Source of the DNA: an uncultured Pirellulaceae bacterium
GTDB taxonomy: Bacteria > Planctomycetota > Planctomycetia > Pirellulales > Pirellulaceae
DNA length: 8,467 nucleotides
NCBI GenBank assembly: GCA_934278005.1
Contig: CAKQWG010000139.1
Location: forward strand, 1-8,467
Direction of reading: 5' to 3'
Positions 6,231 to 8,467 of this stretch are shown in pieces. The notes beneath the pieces are model-generated. The model was not told the DNA's origin, made no database searches, and saw nothing but the letters and a program-made list of their open reading frames with translations. The position numbers were made by a program, and so were the translations under genes. How positions within the stretch are numbered: position 1 is the stretch's first letter; each line of letters begins with the position of its first letter.

Positions 6231-6673
6231 CAAATCAAGATTCGCGACGCAACGACGGCAGCCGAGTCGAGGCACGTCTTGAATTGCTCGCCGGTTGCAG
6301 CCAAGCCCCACGGCCAAGCCGCAGCACTCGCTGATGCACAGTGCCCAGCGGGCGCGTCGAGCTGCTAATGTTTGCTTCGAACGAGCTGGCGATTCTAGCG
6401 GATAGCGACGCCGCTGTTAATTAGCCCGCCATTGATATCACCGGCCTATCTAGCCTGCAATCGTGTCGGCAAATGATCTTTTAGCGAACACCCGTGCTGT
6501 TGGCTCCGGCCTCAAAATGTTATCCTTAGGGCGACAGGGGAGATTGCCCCCTTTCCACACCTCTTAGTCGCCAGATCTCGCCGCAACAAATTAGTTTCCG
6601 GCTTTAGATTCGCTGCGCTGAGGTCCACAGCTCAAGTGCCGCCCAATCGAGCCTCAACAAGGATAGACCAACG
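6231..6673. other. Divergent argE-glgC intergenic region
   Basis: No gene is visible here. Both promoters should lie in this region, but I see no convincing -35/-10 pair on either strand. Visible elements are the heptamer CGAGCTG twice (6358-6364 and 6382-6388, 24 bases apart) and a short stem AGGGG/CCCCT (6536-6540 with 6548-6552) about 120 bases before glgC. A relatively AT-rich pocket lies around 6415-6440. The length leaves room for a long 5' leader of glgC, but no riboswitch-like fold is recognised. The glgC ribosome binding site AAGGA is at 6659-6663. Confidence 0.5.
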
Positions 6674-7978
6674 ATGTACGACATAAATGCCAAGTCAGTA
6701 TTAGCCCTAGTACTCGGCGGTGGGCGGGGAACACGGCTGTATCCGTTGACCAAAATTCGCTCCAAACCGGCCGTACCGCTCGCAGCCAAATATCGCTTGA
6801 TCGACATTCCCATCTCGAACTGCATCAACAGCGGGATCAACCGCGTCTTTGTATTGACGCAGTTTTTATCCAATTCCTTGCATAGCCACATCCGGCAGAC
6901 GTATCGCTTTGACCACTTCTCAGGAGGATTCGTCGAACTGTTAGCCGCTCAACAGACTATGGAAGGAACCGACTGGTACGAGGGGACCGCCGATGCTGTG
7001 CGCAAGAACCTGCCGCACCTAGACCAGCGCGATGTCGAGTATGTACTGATCCTCTCAGGCGATCAACTCTACCGCATGGACTATCGCGACATGCTGCGGA
7101 CCCACATCGAGAGCAAAGCCGACGTGACCATTGCGGCTATTCCCGTCGATCGCAAGGAGGTCCATGCGCTGGGTGTAATGCGCTGCGATCAGACCGGACG
7201 CGTCACGGGTTTTTTGGAAAAACCGCAGACGGACCGCGAAATCGACATGGTCAAAATGGATCCGGCTTGGATCGATGCGCAGGGCGTTGAGTCGCGCGGC
7301 CGCGAGTGCTTGGCCAGCATGGGACTGTACATTTTCAATCGCGATTTATTGTTTGACGTGCTGGATAAGACTCCCTACCAAGACTTCGGCAAAGAGGTTT
7401 TCCCGGCTGCCATTCGCAGTCGGCACGTGCAGGTCCACCTGTTCGACGATTATTGGGAGGACATCGGAACGATTCGCGCTTTTTATGACGCGAACTTGCA
7501 ACTGGCACAGTCCAACCCACCCTTTGACTTGGTCTGCCCGGAGGCACCCGTCTACTCGCGGCCACGGTTCCTGCCTCCCGCCATCATTGAAGGCGCTACG
7601 ATCAAAGGCAGCCTGATCGCCGATGGCTGTCGCATCGGTAGCGGAACGGTGATTGAAAACAGCGTCATTGGATTGAGGTGTGTCATCGGCGAAAATGTTA
7701 CCATTCGCGATTCGATCATCATGGGGGCCGATTACTTCGATACAGATGCCGAGATCGAGGCGCATGTAGCTCAGGGCAATCCGCCAGTGGGCATCGGTTC
7801 AGGTGCCAACATCGTCGGAGCTATTTTGGACAAGAATTGTCAAATTGGTGCCAACGTAGTGGTGCACAATAGCCGCCAAGTTGAAACCAGCGATGAGCGT
7901 GCACCGTGCGTCATCCGCGACGGTATCCCCATCGTCATGAAAGAGGGCATCCTGCCGGACGGATGGAAACTGGAATAG
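6674..7978 (+). CDS. glgC: Glucose-1-phosphate adenylyltransferase (ADP-glucose pyrophosphorylase)
   Basis: The enzyme makes ADP-glucose from ATP and glucose-1-phosphate, the committed step of bacterial glycogen synthesis. The 434-residue protein has the N-terminal nucleotidyltransferase domain with LGGGRGTRLYPLTKIRSKPA (14-33), KYRLIDIPISNCINSGI (39-55), TDWYEGTADAVR (99-110), SGDQLYRMD (128-136) with the catalytic aspartate D130, and GFLEKP (179-184) with substrate lysine K183. WEDIGTI (261-267) leads into the C-terminal left-handed beta-helix (about 303-400) with hexapeptide repeats. The final residues, including IVMKEGILPDG, resemble cyanobacterial and plant enzymes more than the enterobacterial type. 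ATG is preceded by AAGGA ten bases upstream. No glgA, glgB or glgP lies nearby, so the gene appears to be a single unit. No terminator is clear after the stop; a weak five-base stem at 7994-8009 lacks a T-run. Confidence 0.97.
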   Translation: MYDINAKSVLALVLGGGRGTRLYPLTKIRSKPAVPLAAKYRLIDIPISNCINSGINRVFVLTQFLSNSLHSHIRQTYRFDHFSGGFVELLAAQQTMEGTDWYEGTADAVRKNLPHLDQRDVEYVLILSGDQLYRMDYRDMLRTHIESKADVTIAAIPVDRKEVHALGVMRCDQTGRVTGFLEKPQTDREIDMVKMDPAWIDAQGVESRGRECLASMGLYIFNRDLLFDVLDKTPYQDFGKEVFPAAIRSRHVQVHLFDDYWEDIGTIRAFYDANLQLAQSNPPFDLVCPEAPVYSRPRFLPPAIIEGATIKGSLIADGCRIGSGTVIENSVIGLRCVIGENVTIRDSIIMGADYFDTDAEIEAHVAQGNPPVGIGSGANIVGAILDKNCQIGANVVVHNSRQVETSDERAPCVIRDGIPIVMKEGILPDGWKLE

Positions 7979-8097
7979 AGAAGCTGGCAAGGGGCGCAGT
8001 AGAATGCGCTGAGAGTGGGTGTGAAGGTAGCACGTTACGGAACATGCAGGGTGGCGTAGTGTCGTTGGCTAGCAGCGTTGCTCGGGCGGCAAGGATC

Positions 8098-8146
8098 GGG
8101 CAGGGTGGGAACCGGAAAGAGCGGGAAGTTGAGAGGGTGGGAAGGG
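8098..8146 (+). other. G-rich tract with seven GGG runs upstream of the sensor gene
   Basis: GGG occurs at 8098, 8103, 8107, 8123, 8135, 8139 and 8144, nearly all on one strand and almost without pyrimidines between. The ten-base unit AGGGTGGGAA is repeated exactly at 8102-8111 and 8134-8143. Four-run sets need one loop of 9 or 13 bases, so a G-quadruplex is possible but not canonical. It ends about 55 bases before the GTG start and would be in the leader or promoter region. Confidence 0.4.
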
Positions 8147-8149
8147 CTA

Positions 8150-8169
8150 CTGATCGGCGGAGCGATCAG
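8150..8169 (+). other. Hairpin with GCGGAG loop upstream of the sensor gene
   Basis: CTGATCG (8150-8156) pairs perfectly with CGATCAG (8163-8169) around the hexaloop GCGGAG. The loop is the same as in the hairpin at 1278-1297, and one base different from the opposite-strand loop at 1248-1265. No T-tract follows, so it is not an intrinsic terminator of glgC. Confidence 0.5.
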
Positions 8170-8201
8170 CGACACTTGCGAAAGTTGGACAGGGGTGTGC
8201 A

Positions 8202-8467
8202 GTGCGATGGTCCCATTTGTTCTGGAAGTTGTTCCTCGTCTTTGGCGGTCTCTACCTAGTACTGGCCGCAGTGTTTCTTGGCATCGCAAGCGCGGCACAG
8301 CGGAGTGAAGTTCAACGACAGGTTGAACAGAGACTCTATACGGCAGCGGTACTCGTGCGCAGCCATGTGCGCCAGCTGGTCGCCGACATCACTACTGCTG
8401 ATGAACAAATGCCCGAAAGGCAGGCCAACGTACAATCAGTTGACGTACAATCAGTTGACGTACAATC
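8202..8467 (+). CDS. N-terminal fragment of a membrane-anchored sensor-like protein (possibly a histidine kinase), cut by window edge
   Basis: The frame opens at GTG 8202-8204, with AGGGG six bases upstream (8191-8195), and stays open for 88 codons to the window end. The product starts MRWSHLFWKLFLVFGGLYLV. It has one strong transmembrane segment (about residues 8-30), then a charged, probably extracytoplasmic helix (QRSEVQRQVEQRLYTAAVLV, 33-52). This short-cytoplasmic-tail, TM1, helix layout is typical of PhoR/BaeS-type sensor kinases, but no HAMP, kinase or PAS domain is inside the window, so the identity is inferred. Residues 77-88 are made of the pentapeptide VQSVD repeated, encoded by a perfect 15-bp tandem repeat. 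The start is GTG; an ATG at 8206 is in another frame and gives only a short ORF. Confidence 0.6.
   Translation, partial: MRWSHLFWKLFLVFGGLYLVLAAVFLGIASAAQRSEVQRQVEQRLYTAAVLVRSHVRQLVADITTADEQMPERQANVQSVDVQSVDVQ
8430..8467 (+). repeat. Perfect 15-bp tandem repeat (GTACAATCAGTTGAC), continuing past the window
   Basis: Two identical copies (8430-8444 and 8445-8459) and the first eight bases of a third (8460-8467) are present. The unit is five codons (VQSVD), so copy-number changes keep the frame. The total number of copies is unknown because the window ends inside the array. Confidence 0.9.

Noticed and set aside
5794..6282. 162-codon plus-strand frame opposite the argE 5' half
   Set aside because: It has no domain-like sequence and is antisense to the conserved ArgE N-terminus, including the part read from the ATC start.
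6604..6891. 95-codon minus-strand frame over the glgC start
   Set aside because: It is antisense to the conserved GlgC nucleotide-binding motif and shows no homology-like features.
7994..8009. GCGCA/TGCGC stem after glgC as an intrinsic terminator
   Set aside because: The stem is only five base pairs and no T-run follows.
8430..8467. CRISPR-like repeat array
   Set aside because: The 15-bp units are directly adjacent with no spacers and are in frame with a coding sequence.

Overview
This 8.5 kb chromosomal window most likely comes from a planctomycete of the Pirellulaceae type. That is an inference from protein style: a cyanobacterial-like GlgC, a secreted protein with two cysteine clusters, a secreted amidohydrolase, and GTG, TTG and possibly ATC starts. 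No rRNA, tRNA or other taxonomic marker is present. Nothing here looks like a phage, a defence island or a CRISPR locus.

Layout. Positions 2-1222 (+) hold the 3' three quarters of a ComM/YifB AAA+ ATPase gene. A 234-bp convergent gap follows, packed with inverted repeats: a 109-bp MITE-like element with perfect 23-bp ends, a smaller stem-loop, and a second imperfect inverted repeat. A long minus-strand block runs from about 6216 down to 1457. In transcription order it holds argE (acetylornithine deacetylase), a GNAT acetyltransferase resembling N-acetylglutamate synthase, a secreted amidohydrolase, a small secreted protein with two cysteine clusters (own candidate promoter and a clear intrinsic terminator), and a fumarylacetoacetate-hydrolase-family enzyme. 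A 457-bp divergent gap separates argE from glgC (ADP-glucose pyrophosphorylase, 6674-7978, +). After a G-rich spacer, the first 88 codons of a membrane-anchored sensor-like protein run off the right edge.

How the genes fit together. The adjacency of argE and the NAGS-like GNAT suggests arginine biosynthesis by the linear acetylated route: the GNAT could make N-acetylglutamate and ArgE removes the acetyl group from N-acetylornithine. GlgC supplies ADP-glucose for glycogen. The other genes are unrelated housekeeping or peripheral functions.

The most noteworthy points are: (1) the MITE-like element, which lies on the comM stop codon and regenerates it through a TTA duplication; (2) three hairpins at two loci with an (A/G)CGGAG hexaloop and different but fully paired stems; (3) argE, whose conserved N-terminus is in frame only from an ATC codon behind a very good ribosome binding site; (4) perfect 15-bp in-frame repeats in the sensor gene. 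I do not see a convincing undescribed multi-gene system.
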